From Garcia nutans (lineage: Eukaryota; Streptophyta; Magnoliopsida; Malpighiales; Euphorbiaceae): a stretch of DNA of 64,000 bases. The stretch's first letter is position 1. Every line of letters starts with the position of its first letter. The notes beneath the pieces were generated by a model, which saw nothing but the letters and a program-made list of their open reading frames with translations, did no database searches and was not told where the DNA came from. The stretch spans positions 4,340,001 through 4,404,000 of the forward strand of contig CANTUV010000002.1 of NCBI GenBank assembly GCA_947685225.1. The letters run 5' to 3'. Position numbers and translations under genes: made by a program. Positions 12,065 to 23,982 of the stretch are shown piece after piece.

Positions 12065-13578
12065 TAATTACTAATTACCAAAAATCCTCCACCAAGCATT
12101 TCATTTCAAGCAATTACTCTTATACCCCTTATCACTTAACTTAGCTTTTGTCTCTTATGAACCCAATTAAGTAATTCCACATGCCATATAAAAATATCTC
12201 CTCTTGCATTGACTCTTTCTCTTTGACCATTTTATATGTTATATATATCACCATATACACAACATATAAACTTGTCTCTAAACCCTAAATTTCCCCAAAA
12301 CACATATACATATATTTTCTTTTCTCAATTTAAACCAACAACAATAACAACAACATACAAAACTTCTGGGGCATGCATAGGGATATTACAACAGTAGTGT
12401 TCGCGTCCTCAGGTGCGTCTAGAAGTTCGACGCGAGTATCTCACTTTGACCCCGAGATGCTACCTAGGGCGACCGCGACATTCAAATTTTGACGGACATC
12501 TCTTCTGCCCTGTTAGAGAATGACACGTGACATGACCGTTATAAACCCACTTCAACATTCAAAAAGGGCGACCACACCTTTGTTAGGCGCGACCGTCCCG
12601 ACAATCACAGCATGGGCAAGATTCCTACTGCAGAGCACTAAAATTTGACCATTGAAGCTTTTTTAAATACAGCGACCGTGCCTTGTAATATCCCCATATA
12701 TGCCCTAGAAGTTTTGAATGTTGTTGTTGTTGTTGTTTTAAATGGGATTGAATGTATATGTTGATTTGAAAGAAAAAAAGGAATTGGAAAGTGAATGCTT
12801 ATGTATATGTGTTTTGGGAGAAAAGAGGGTTTAGAGAGAAATGTATATGTTGTTTATATGATAATATATATAACATATAAGTTGGTCAAGGGAGAGTCAA
12901 TGCAAGAAGATATTTTCATTTGTGATAGGTGAAATTACTTATATGGGCATATAAGAGACAAGAGGTTAGTTAAATGGATAAGGGTATATAGGTAATTGTT
13001 TGGTTAAAAACTCTTGGTGGAGATTTAAAGAAGAATTGACTTTGTTTTCTTCATGATTTCTTCTTCTCCATTGTTGGCTGGCTCCTCCATAGACAAAGGA
13101 AAGCAAGAGACAAAGAGAAGATCTTGAAGAGTTAAGCTCAAATTGAAGGAAGATTAAGTGATCAAGTGATGATTCAAGAAGTTTATAACTAAGGTAAGTT
13201 CTTTTCTTTGATTTCTTTTATTCTTTTGAAGTGGTATTTGAAGTTAATTAGGGTTTGTTGATTTGATGATGAGATGTGTTTGTAATGTGTTTTCAAGTTT
13301 TAAATTTGGTTTTAAGTTAAGAGTTTAAATAGGTGGTGTTGTTGAAAGTGGTGGATGTTGATTTTGGAAGATGGAGAAGGATGTTGGTTTTAGGGTTTTG
13401 AGATAGTATGTGTTTAAATGTTTTGTGGATGTGTTTTAATAAGGTGAATATTGTGATAAACATGTAGAATTTGTGTTTAGAACATTGATTCCATTCATTT
13501 GAACCATGCTATTTTGTGTATGATGAGTTTGAGTGCAATTAGAGGAGACTTGTGTATGTTAGGGTTTCAATCCATGAG

Positions 13579-13812
13579 TGACACGGCCAAAAGCAAGGAG
13601 AGACACGGCCAATTCATGAGAGACACGGCCAAGTCAAGGGAATTTTGGCCGTGTTGGGTGGATTTTGAGGAGACACGGCCGTGTTCTATGCCAGTGTTGG
13701 TCACTGCCAATTTGTTTTGAGAGACACGGCCACAAGCTTGGCCGTGTCCTGTGCCCGTGTTTGCTACTGAAGTGTTGGATTGAGAGACACGGCCACAAGC
13801 TTGGCCGTGTCC
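13579..13812. repeat. GACACGGCC cluster in element B 5' LTR
   Basis: Six GACACGGCC words and several GGCCGTGT copies. Two units form perfect hairpins GACACGGCCACAAGCTTGGCCGTGTC-like (13783-13812 is one). The 3' LTR copy is 19934-20167. Confidence 0.9.
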
Positions 13813-14218
13813 CTTGGGTGTGTTGGTTACTGTGTTTGGTTTTTGTTCTTCTTAAATGATTGGAATTGAACTTACATTTGATAATGCATATGATATTATA
13901 TGAACAAGGTTATGTACTATGCATTGTAAGTCTTGTGAATGGTGATGTGTTATATGAATAATGTATTTGAAATGTGATACTAATGATGCGATATGTATAA
14001 TGTGAGTGATATGATGGGGTAATTGATTATGTATACTCGAATAATGAATGGTTATAACATAAATTGAGATATGAGGCCATTGTGATTGGCAATGATAATT
14101 CAAATGACATGTGAAGCCATTGTTATTGGCTATGATGATTCAAATGACATGTGAAGCCATTGTTATTAGTTATGATAATTCAATTGAGAATGAAATTGAT
14201 AAATGAATTGTATAGCTA

Positions 14219-14560
14219 ATGTGTTATTCCATTTTCAGAGTTTGTTATTGGTGGCATGCCTAATATGAGTAACAATCTCTTGAAGTTAGGTTGGACTTGA
14301 TCCTTGAAGCCAAGTTGGGTTGAAGTTTAACATGTTTTACTCCCCTTGAAGCTTGGTTGGGTCAAATCCCTGAAGCCTAATTGAGATGTTACAACCCTTG
14401 AAGCTAGGTTGGATTGGTTCTTGAAGCCAAGTTGGGTTGATACTTAGCATGCTTTGTTCCCCTTGAAGCTTGGTTGAACCTAAATCCTTGAAGCCTAGTT
14501 GGGATAATGATAAATGTGATGATTAAACCAAAGCATTAACTCTGATAATGGAATGGCATG
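14219..14560. repeat. Inverted-repeat-bounded array, element B 5' LTR
   Basis: ATTCCATTTTCAGAGTT on the left and AACTCTGATAATGGAAT on the right are inverted copies. Between them are eight CCTTGAAGC-initiated subunits arranged as two ~120-bp four-subunit blocks (GTTAGG, CCAAGTTGGG, TTGGTTGGG, CTAATTGAG types). Confidence 0.85.
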
Positions 14561-15095
14561 TTAGTGTTTTGTTGGGGCCCGAGTCTGTCTTTGTTGTTAA
14601 TGTGATATCCAAATGTTGAACTAAATGAGTAATGAGATCTATGGTTGCTTTTGTTGGAAGTGTGTTTCATGATTGATAAATTTGTGAATAAAATAATGTT
14701 ATGAAGTATGATTTGGTAATGTGTGTAATGATATATTGAAAATGAATATGGCTTGAGGAGTTTTGTTGAGATATGAGTTTGTGAGAATATAGTATGATGT
14801 GTAAAATGTTTATGAATGTGGAATTTGTGAGAATTGTTCTCATGAAGGTTTGGATAGATCATTGAATAGTGATTTGTTAAAATGATGTATATGTATCTGT
14901 ATATGAGATAGAAATGGTAAGTATAGTTTTGTGAATGTTCTATGTAAATATGTGTATGATTTATGAGATCAGTGGGAATATATGAAGAATGCTTTGAGAA
15001 AGGAAAACAGGGTAAGAAAACAATAAAACATGATGCTAAAAGTATAAGGTATGATCTTTATGTAAAGTATATATATTTTATATTTATTTGTATTA

Positions 15096-15137
15096 CTAAG
15101 CTCTCGGGCTTAGCGCGGTGGTGTAATCGCGCAGGTG
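15096..15137 (+). repeat. Double-hairpin LTR module (B, 5' LTR)
   Basis: CTAAGCTCTCGGGCTTAG, then GCGCGGTGGTGTAATCGCGC and AGGTG. Confidence 0.86.
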
Positions 15138-15426
15138 GTTGTGTGGTTGATCTGGAAGTCCAGCTGTTATGCCACGAGAAGGGTAAGAGTGTCTCGAGAC
15201 CAACTAGAAGGTGATGCATACATGTGTGACTTTAATTATGTTGTATTTTTTATAAGAATAATGATTTTTGTAAATGCTCTTTAAATTAATGCAATATTGC
15301 TTAAACTTGGATAAAGGTTTTTAATTGGAAACGAAAAGTGACATTCTTATACTTTATATACGTATTGTATGTATACTTGGTATATGTATAGTACTTATAT
15401 AGAGTATGGGGGTGTTAAAATTATTT

Positions 15427-15438
15427 TGGTATCAGAGC
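15427..15438 (+). other. Element B primer binding site
   Basis: TGGTATCAGAGC, initiator-Met tRNA type, seven bases after the 5' LTR. Confidence 0.93.
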
Positions 15439-18400
15439 TTAGGTTCGAGATTCCCGGCCTAAGTGAAATTAAAAAAAAAATTTTTTGAAGAGTTTAAATA
15501 GAATTAAAAAGGAAGAGTTTTGAAATGCAATTGGTGATACATGCATATGCATTCACATCTAGGTTGGTCTCGAACGTGGCATTATGTGATTTGTGATGTA
15601 TCTGAATTACATAAGATAGATGATAGTGCGTAAATGAGGTTTTATATGAAAGCAAATTTTGAAATGTTGATAATTGAAAGGTGATTGCAATATAAAAGAA
15701 TGATATGGAATTTATAAGTAAAAAGTTTGATTATTGACATGTGTTTGACATATAAAGAAATGGCTAGAAGAATAAAGTTGGAAATGAGTTAAAAACAAAA
15801 TTAAGATTAAAGTATGTAATCTTTCCTCTACTATTTGAACCTCTTTCTAATAAACTTTATGTTTGGATTTCTAGAAAGAGGAAATATTGTTGGATGGGTA
15901 ATATGGAAAGATATATTATTTAAATGAAAATAGTACGGTGAATTATTGAATGAGTTGATTGGTATAGATTAAGTGTGATAATTTAAGGTGTGGATATGAA
16001 AAGTTAAGGTTTTGTTTAAAAGGAAAAAGAGATGATGTTGGTTAAGTATAAAGAGATATTGGTGTTGTTGTATTGTTATTTTAATGCAAACATGGTGATT
16101 TCAATGTTAGCAATGTGATATGTTTGAATATTGTAAAAGCTCATGTAAATGATGGTAATATGTGATATTTAGAGTTTTGGAATGAGCTTAGTAATGGTGA
16201 AACATATATGTTTTGATGTTGCTTTGTGGTATATACATATAATATGTTTTAAAGTTGATATTAAGAGAATGAGATGAATAAATTGAAGTTTAAGGAAACT
16301 AGTAAGTTGAAAATCTATAGTTTTAATGGAATGTGGATAAAGATCATTTAGATATTGATAGCTTAATGTATTTAATACATGAGATATACGAAATGAATAG
16401 TAGTGCACATGAAAGTATTAAGAATTGGGGGATGAGATTGATAGTAGGAAAATTTGGTTTGAAATAAAAGAAAAGAAAAGGAATTGAGCAAATGAAAATG
16501 AGTTACTTTAAGTAATTTGATTGGAAAGGATGAAAATGAATATGAAAGATATGTTAAAGGTATTTAAAGATAAATGTGAGAGAGATATCACATTGGAAAT
16601 GTGATTAAGATCTTTGTGAAATAATATTATAAGTAGAGTGTATATATTTATTGATGTTAATGAATAACTTAAGTTATGTTAAAAGAATGAGAATGATAAT
16701 AGTCAAAGCAAAGTGATAAATATTAAATTTGTATAAACTTTATGCAAAAGAGAAATTTAATAAATTGCATAATTATGTGTATATAAATAAAGGATATGTA
16801 AAAGGAATTTTCGACATGAATGTAATGAATATATGTAAGAAAGGTGGGAAGAGAGTCACATTATGAATATGTGTATATAATATGTTTATTATTTTATACC
16901 ATTGTATGTTTAATGGTATTAGAAATGAGATTGCATATAGTAGTGGATCTAATAGAGATTAAATTTTCGTAGAATAGATTATGTGATGAAATAGAAAATG
17001 AGAATGGATTTGGGTGATATTGAACAGTGGAATTGTTATGGCAATAACTAAATGAGGCGATCATAAGATGTTTTGGAACTCAAAGTATTTGTGTGTAGAA
17101 AAATTTTATGTATAAGTGTATAATAAGAAATTGTAAGAAAAGAGTAATGTATTGAAAAATTTTTAGAAAAGATGGATTGGAAATGGAGTAATGAATAAAA
17201 CTTGTGTAAGATTTGTATATGATTGAAAGTTGGAGTAGAAAATGTTAAAGATAATATTATTGAACATGAGTTAGGTTAATGATGATCAAATAATCAAAAG
17301 CAAACTGTTTTGAGATGAAATTTAAAATGTGTTAACTCTTGGTGTAATAAAAGTTTGGAGAATATATATATATATATATATAATTTTTGTGATACAATCT
17401 AGCCTTATAATCGTAAAGGCTGGAAATCAAATAATAGAAGAACAATATTGATTTACAAACCCCAGGCGTGATTGTTAATATATTATGGTAATATGATTTG
17501 GTTAGTGTGACTAGTTGATTAGTTTTATTATCTTCAGATTTAGAACTGAGATGATATAACTGTAGTACAGTTTTGGTGAGATTGATAACTATATTTCCAG
17601 AAACATGGTTAAAAGATATGATTGGTGAAGTTATATCTTATAATTTCTATGTTTAAAAAAAAAATTTAATTATAATTATGAGAGGTAACGCAAGGGAAGA
17701 GAATTGTGATAAGGTTTTCAGCTATGAATTATGTGATAGAAAAATAATTATATAAATATAGTAATAATATGTGAAGTGAAGAAATAATAAAAGGAAATGA
17801 TATGATTGAAACATGTCTAGATGATATGATTGAATAATGAGATGTTCAATATAATTGATGATATATGTGTATACTATCTTGATGTGATGAGAAACCATGA
17901 TTGTTGGCAATGATGTTGGAAATGAATTATAATTGAGGTAGAATGCTTAATTGATTATGAGAAATGAATTGTGAAAAGATAAATGAACGGACTTGTCTGC
18001 CTCCTGCAGAACCATGCGGACCCATTGTGTTGGGCAACCGAACTTGGACTACCGATCTGGTTGGGGAGAAGTTCGTTTATGAAGCCATAATGGTTGGCTA
18101 TGCTGATAAACTTTGAATGAGTATGAGAAATGATAATATAATTATTGAAATAATGAAATGTATATTTATAAGCATGATTCTTATTGATTGAATTTATGAA
18201 TATTAAAAGATTAGAATGTGAATATAAATTTGACCTAATGAAATTAGGTTATATATATATATATATTGTGTGAAATCCAATGATAAATTTCGATAAGTTA
18301 ACTGTTAGTTTGAATCGAATAAGGTTTAAATGTTAGTATATTGTGATAGATAGATCGATTGATCTGGATTTCGCTAAAGTTGCGAGTCAATATTGAGATT

Positions 18401-19002
18401 TGATACGTACAGTTGTACTGGGAGTGTAAAATTTAAATAGTAATATGTATGATGTAATATTCTGGCCTATGAATAAACATAAATAAATTGAATTATATCA
18501 TTTGTTCATGATGAGAAAAAGGGAAATGTTGTTTATCTGTTAAGTAAGTTTAAAGGTATTGTACTAATAATTATATTACGTGAGAAGCAAGCTAAAGAAA
18601 GTAAGGATATTGTTATCCATTGAGGTTTGGTAAATGTTTATTTTGAAAGTGATTGTAAGAATGGAATAAACAATGCTAAGATATTAATTAATGATTTTTG
18701 AGGTTAAAGTTAAGGAAATATCTCTAAAGAGATAAAGTGATAATCTGACTCTAGTACAAAGATAAAGGTCATTAGAGATGTTATGAGTTATCTTGATTGC
18801 TTTGTTGAGAAAGTAATAAGATGCAAAGATATATATATATACCTATACAATGATGAATTATGAATTTCAGAAAAGATGAGTATCTCTAAGGGGGAGAGTA
18901 GAAGTTATGAGATTTGATGAAATTATAGTGTAAGAATACGATTGTTTTCATATGAAAATTAAAATGGTGATTTGTTTTAAATGGGTTGTTGTGGTGCTGG
19001 AT
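15439..19002 (+). other. Element B internal region, non-coding
   Basis: About 3.56 kb without retrotransposon protein similarity. The first ~150 bp resemble the leaders of A and D. A short CG-richer island (about 17990-18070) stands out from the AT-rich background, but I cannot assign it. Confidence 0.85.
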
Positions 19003-19038
19003 AATTTCGAGGACGAAATTATTTAAGGGGGAGAGAAT
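19003..19038 (+). other. Element B palindrome and polypurine tract
   Basis: The palindrome AATTTCGAGGACGAAATT (19003-19020) is followed by the PPT AAGGGGGAGAGAAT (19025-19038), directly before the 3' LTR. The same arrangement occurs in elements A and D. Confidence 0.9.
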
Positions 19039-19933
19039 TGTAATATCCCCATATATGCCCTAGAAGTTTTGAATGTTGTTATTGTTGTTGTTTTAAATGG
19101 GATTGAATGTATATGTTGATTTGAAAGAAAAAAAGGAATTGGAAAGTGAATGCTTATGTATATGTGTTTTGGGAGAAAAGAGGGTTTAGAGAGAAATGTA
19201 TATGTTGTTTATATGATAATATATATAACATATAAGTTGGTCAAGGGAGAGTCAATGCAAGAAGATATTTTCATTTGTGATAGGTGAAATTACTTATATG
19301 GGCATATAAGAGACAAGAGGTTAGTTAAATGGATAAGGGTATATAGGTAATTGTTTGGTTAAAAACTCTTGGTGGAGATTTAAAGAAGAATTGACTTTGT
19401 TTTCTTCATGATTTCTTCTTCTCCATTGTTGGCTGGCTCCTCCATAGACAAAGGAAAGCAAGAGACAAAGAGAAGATCTTGAAGAGTTAAGCTCAAATTG
19501 AAGGAAGATTAAGTGATCAAGTGATGATTCAAGAAGTTTATAACTAAGGTAAGTTCTTTTCTTTGATTTCTTTTATTCTTTTGAAGTGGTATTTGAAGTT
19601 AATTAGGGTTTGTTGATTTGATGATGAGATGTGTTTGTAATGTGTTTTCAAGTTTTAAATTTGGTTTTAAGTTAAGAGTTTAAATAGGTGGTGTTGTTGA
19701 AAGTGGTGGATGTTGATTTTGGAAGATGGAGAAGGATGTTGGTTTTAGGGTTTTGAGATAGTATGTGTTTAAATGTTTTGTGGATGTGTTTTAATAAGGT
19801 GAATATTGTGATAAACATGTAGAATTTGTGTTTAGAACATTGATTCCATTCATTTGAACCATGCTATTTTGTGTATGATGAGTTTGAGTGCAATTAGAGG
19901 AGACTTGTGTATGTTAGGGTTTCAATCCATGAG

Positions 19934-20167
19934 TGACACGGCCAAAAGCAAGGAGAGACACGGCCAATTCATGAGAGACACGGCCAAGTCAAGGGAATTT
20001 TGGCCGTGTTGGGTGGATTTTGAGGAGACACGGCCGTGTTCTATGCCAGTGTTGGTCACTGCCAATTTGTTTTGAGAGACACGGCCACAAGCTTGGCCGT
20101 GTCCTGTGCCCGTGTTTGCTACTGAAGTGTTGGATTGAGAGACACGGCCACAAGCTTGGCCGTGTCC
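19934..20167. repeat. GACACGGCC cluster in element B 3' LTR
   Basis: Copy of the 13579-13812 cluster in the second LTR, identical by eye. Confidence 0.9.
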
Positions 20168-20573
20168 CTTGGGTGTGTTGGTTACTGTGTTTGGTTTTTG
20201 TTCTTCTTAAATGATTGGAATTGAACTTACATTTGATAATGCATATGATATTATATGAACAAGGTTATGTACTATGCATTGTAAGTCTTGTGAATGGTGA
20301 TGTGTTATATGAATAATGTATTTGAAATGTGATACTAATGATGCGATATGTATAATGTGAGTGATATGATGGGGTAATTGATTATGTATACTCGAATAAT
20401 GAATGGTTATAACATAAATTGAGATATGAGGCCATTGTGATTGGCAATGATAATTCAAATGACATGTGAAGCCATTGTTATTGGCTATGATGATTCAAAT
20501 GACATGTGAAGCCATTGTTATTAGTTATGATAATTCAATTGAGAATGAAATTGATAAATGAATTGTATAGCTA

Positions 20574-20915
20574 ATGTGTTATTCCATTTTCAGAGTTTGT
20601 TATTGGTGGCATGCCTAATATGAGTAACAATCTCTTGAAGTTAGGTTGGACTTGATCCTTGAAGCCAAGTTGGGTTGAAGTTTAACATGTTTTACTCCCC
20701 TTGAAGCTTGGTTGGGTCAAATCCTTGAAGCCTAATTGAGATGTTACAACCCTTGAAGCTAGGTTGGATTGGTTCTTGAAGCCAAGTTGGGTTGATACTT
20801 AGCATGCTTTGTTCCCCTTGAAGCTTGGTTGAACCTAAATCCTTGAAGCCTAGTTGGGATAATGATAAATGTGATGATTAAACCAAAGCATTAACTCTGA
20901 TAATGGAATGGCATG
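20574..20915. repeat. Inverted-repeat-bounded array, element B 3' LTR
   Basis: Copy of 14219-14560 with one visible C/T difference inside. Confidence 0.85.
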
Positions 20916-21450
20916 TTAGTGTTTTGTTTGGGCCCGAGTCTGTCTTTGTTGTTAATGTGATATCCAAATGTTGAACTAAATGAGTAATGAGATCTATGGT
21001 TGCTTTTGTTGGAAGTGTGTTTCATGATTGATAAATTTGTGAATAAAATAATGTTATGAAGTATGATTTGGTAATGTGTGTAATGATATATTGAAAATGA
21101 ATATGGCTTGAGGAGTTTTGTTGAGATATGAGTTTATGAGAATATAGTATGATGTGTAAAATGTTTATGAATGTGGAATTTGTGAGAATTGTTCTCATGA
21201 AGGTTTGGATAGATCATTGAATAGTGATTTGTTAAAATGATGTATATGTATCTGTATATGAGATAGAAATGGTAAGTATAGTTTTGTGAATGTTCTATGT
21301 AAATATGTGTATGATTTATGAGATCAGTGGGAATATATGAAGAATGCTTTGAGAAAGGAAAACAGGGTAAGAAAACAATAAAACATGATGCTAAAAGTAT
21401 AAGGTATGATCTTTATGTAAAGTATATATATTTTATATTTATTTGTATTA

Positions 21451-21492
21451 CTAAGCTCTCGGGCTTAGCGCGGTGGTGTAATCGCGCAGGTG
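21451..21492 (+). repeat. Double-hairpin LTR module (B, 3' LTR)
   Basis: Same as 15096-15137. Confidence 0.86.
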
Positions 21493-21926
21493 GTTATGTG
21501 GTTGATCTGGAAGTCCAGCTGTTATGCCACGAGAAGGGTAAGAGTGTCTCGAGACCAACTAGAAGGTGATGCATACATGTGTGACTTTAATTATGTTGTA
21601 TTTTTGATAAGAATAATGATTTTTGTAAATGCTCTTTAAATTAATGCAATATTGCTTAAACTTGGATAAAGGTTTTTAATTGGAAACGAAAAGTGACATT
21701 CTTATACTTTATATACGTATTGTATGTATACTTGGTATATGTATAGTACTTATATAGAGTATGGGGGTGTTACAGTGCCTTGTCCAAGGACGACCGCGTG
21801 TGATGTGAGCGCGACCATCCTTGTATGAAGGACGACCGCGAAATACATTGGACAGTTTAATAAAGTAGGTCTAAACTGCCAAGACTTTATTCTTACTATC
21901 AATAACGGCTAGTAAGACCACATTGG

Positions 21927-21937
21927 CTATAAATATA
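21927..21937 (+). promoter_or_regulatory. copia LTR TATA box
   Basis: CTATAAATATA lies in the 3' third of the copia LTR, after the CpG-rich U3 words and before the GAAAACAC repeat leader. It is the best core promoter in this LTR. Insertion of B now leaves only about 150 bp of native upstream sequence next to it. Confidence 0.65.
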
Positions 21938-22476
21938 GTGCTTCTATAAGAAAAGAAATATAGAAGTGAAGCAAAATAGAATTTGATAGCCAAGCAACAA
22001 CTTTTCTTTTACTTAAACTTACATTTGAATTGTAATGAATGTTAGGTGTAAGCATTGAAAACACCATTGTATAAGTTTGAGTGTGAGCTTGGAAAACACT
22101 TGGGTTGTAAGAGTAAGCCTTGTAAAACTCTTGTTTGGGTTGTGAGAGTGAGCCTTAAAAACTCCTTAAAGGTTCTTGAGTGTAAGCCTTAGAAAACACT
22201 TGCGAAGTTAGGTGTGAACTTGTGAAAACACCAAAGTTGGAAGTGAACTTGTAAAAACTTCAAAGATTAGTGGAACCTTAACAAGTTGTTAAGGAAGTGG
22301 ATGTATGATTGAAGTAAATCCGAACCACTATAAATCTTGTGTGTTCTTTTTTTTCTTCCATTACTCAACCATCTCTCTATTCCGAATTTCTATTTTGTTG
22401 AGTTTTTTAATTGTCATTATTTCTTGAGGAAACCAATTCACCCCCCCCCCCTCTTGGTTGCCATCTTGGGACAACA

Positions 22477-23560
22477 ATGCCCCTTGAGAGATTTTGACTC
22501 TTTCATTGGAGGCATAACTTTGGCAAGCCCTGGCTTATGTAAAATATTTTTTTAGCTCTAATTTTACCCTAGCCGCCCTTGTAGGTTTTCAACTCAACGA
22601 GCTTGCTCTAATTTTTACTTAATCCACCTTTTCAGGTTTTCAACCTAGCGAGCTTTTTTTCCCTTTTACATGACTTTGGCATGAAAAGATTTGGCATTAC
22701 TTAAACTAATTTAGATTGGGTTTGAGCAAATGGGATCGAACCCAATAGGGCTGCATACATATCAAATGCATTTGCAAGAGAATCAAGTCTGCATAGTTCT
22801 TATTTAGATCACATCTAAGTCTGCAAAGATGGTAACTTCGTAGAACAAATTCTTGTTTGAGAAAGCATGGACTGCTATATACTTGCTTCAAGGCTTATTA
22901 GGAAACCTTTCTATTAAAGTGTCAGGCTAATTTTTATTTATAGCCCTTTCTCATATTTTTGTAGATTGGTGGGTTGGTTTCTATCCATAGAATAAGATGC
23001 TAGTGTGAAGATTTTGTAACTTTGTGATATGAAAGTTAAGCATTTAATTTGATTTGAGTTATTGCCAACCTTCTTTTTTGCAAGGGTGGCTTGATTGCTT
23101 TGTTTGATGGCTTTGAATGTCTCGATGTTAGTGGTGATAGATCTTTGACTTCTATTTGACAGGCTTCATGATCATAATCCTATAAATATTTCCAAAGGAT
23201 TATTCCTTATTTGTTATTAGTCGATAATGTAATGCCAAGGTCATTCATTATTTGCCCTTTTTTTACTCTCTTTTTTTTCTTATCTTTTTTAATGTATAGA
23301 AGATAATGAGAATGAAATTCTATATTTTATTAATAAATGGACTATTACGAGAGAAATTGACACTTGCAACCTTCATGTTTGACATAAGCTTAGACTCAGA
23401 TTAGACTTGGACTTTGACTTGGATTGACTCAAGTTTTGACTCGATGTTGGTGAACTCAAACTCTTAAGATTTTGAGTAGACTTCAACTTTGAATTTTTGA
23501 TTTACTCTAGTTATGTCGATGTTGGTAGACTCAAACTTTTGAGATTCTGCCTAGACTCGG
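22477..23560. other. Tat/Ogre-like element interior, left part
   Basis: Non-coding flank of the copia insertion. At about 22554-22660 there are two diverged ~52-bp tandem units (GCTCTAATTTT...AGGTTTTCAAC). From about 23380 to the solo LTR there is a degenerate series of GACTTGGACTTTGA/GACTCAAACTTTTGAG words, which resumes beyond the LTR at 25960-26140. I read it as the spacer downstream of the minus-strand gag. Confidence 0.45.
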
Positions 23561-23939
23561 TGTAACACCCCTATATCCCATATACGTGCAAAGCATGCTT
23601 ATACGATCGTATTATACATATACTGAATATAGAAATGACACACTTTAAAAATACACAAATCATATTTAAAGTAAAACTAAAAATTTAAGAAATACCAAAT
23701 AAAATAAAATGAAAATCATAAGACACAATAGATAAAAATGTTTGTTTATTACGCAACGGAAGTTACATCCAAAACTTACAAGTATAAATACATTAAACCT
23801 CAAAAATTACAAAATATGAAATATATACATGATTGGCAGCTTGACTCTCTGATCTTTAAGCTTTAATCCAACTCTTCACAATCAAAACAACCTTAACTAG
23901 GTCTAGAGGAATCCTCAGTCTCAACTCTATCACCTCTAT

Positions 23940-23982
23940 CACCTGCGCGATGAATCATAATCGCGCTGAGCCAACAACTCAG
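23940..23982 (-). repeat. Double-hairpin LTR module (S1)
   Basis: Stem 1 is CTGAG...CTCAG here. Both arms differ from CTAAG/CTTAG, so pairing is kept by paired changes. Stem 2 is GCGCGATTATG...ATCGCGC. Confidence 0.84.

Larger units (their letters stand above)
2923..12390 (-). mobile_element. Element A: non-coding LTR retrotransposon (LARD-like)
   Basis: A complete 9468-bp element with two 3177-bp LTRs, a 3.1-kb internal region, and a perfect 5-bp target duplication ACAGT (2918-2922 and 12391-12395). PBS and PPT positions put it on the minus strand. The internal region has no gag, pol or other coding sequence, so it must be moved by proteins made elsewhere. By eye the LTRs differ at only about 14 bases plus microsatellite length, mostly transitions, so the insertion is recent. 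LTR ends, PBS and PPT context match element F, the nearest candidate helper. Confidence 0.94.
9214..12390 (-). repeat. Element A 5' LTR
   Basis: This is the second copy of the 3177-bp LTR, almost identical to the left one. Several differences are C/T changes at CpG, for example CACGCC here against CATGCC on the left at about 11098 and 4811. This copy keeps more CpG and is probably closer to the inserted sequence. Hairpin module at 9563-9604. Confidence 0.92.
12684..15419 (+). repeat. Element B 5' LTR
   Basis: Starts TGTAATATCCCC. Its end is mutated, GTGTTAAA in place of GTGTTACA. It contains a TATA-like stretch TAACATATAAGTTGGTCAA (about 12871-12889), a leader donor AAG|GTAAGTT at 13193/13194, a GACACGGCC hairpin cluster (13579-13812), an inverted-repeat-bounded array (14219-14560) and the double-hairpin module (15096-15137). 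The 83-98 bp leader exon seen in related LTRs is not recognisable. Confidence 0.92.
12684..21774 (+). mobile_element. Element B: non-coding LTR retrotransposon (LARD-like)
   Basis: A complete 9091-bp plus-strand element with two 2736-bp LTRs and 3.6 kb of non-coding interior. The flank is GTGCCT on both sides (12678-12683 and 21775-21780): six bases where five is usual, so one may be chance. By eye the LTRs differ at about seven bases, so the insertion is very young. It sits in the same copia LTR as element A but in the opposite orientation. It shares A's PBS, PPT, LTR ends and leader and is a separate subfamily, not a copy of A. Confidence 0.94.
19039..21774 (+). repeat. Element B 3' LTR
   Basis: The same 2736 bp as the 5' LTR, with an intact TGTTACA end. 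Hairpin cluster 19934-20167, array 20574-20915, double-hairpin module 21451-21492. Confidence 0.92.
2530..22476 (+). mobile_element. copia 3' LTR, split into three pieces by elements A and B
   Basis: The LTR starts TGTTAGACAA right after the PPT and ends TTGGGACAACA at 22476. Its own pieces are 2530-2922, 12396-12683 and 21781-22476, about 1.38 kb after removing the two inserts and their duplicated target bases. The first two pieces are rich in GCGGTCGC/GCGACCGC words. The third holds a TATA box (CTATAAATATA, 21927-21937) and a downstream series of degenerate GTGAGCTTG-GAAAACAC words (22040-22280), probably the R/U5 leader. An 11-base C run lies at 22441-22451. The 5' LTR is outside the window, so the copia TSD cannot be checked. 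Confidence 0.88.

Noticed and set aside
13499..13859. ORFs MNHAILCMM... and MRRHGRVLC..., repeated at 19854-20214
   Set aside because: LTR sequence over the hairpin cluster; the frames are not kept in F or S2.
17990..18070. Possible gene piece in the element B interior (CG-richer island)
   Set aside because: Short, no open frame of note and no recognisable motif.
22337..22555. ORF across the copia LTR end and C run
   Set aside because: It crosses the junction between two elements and depends on an 11-base C run.
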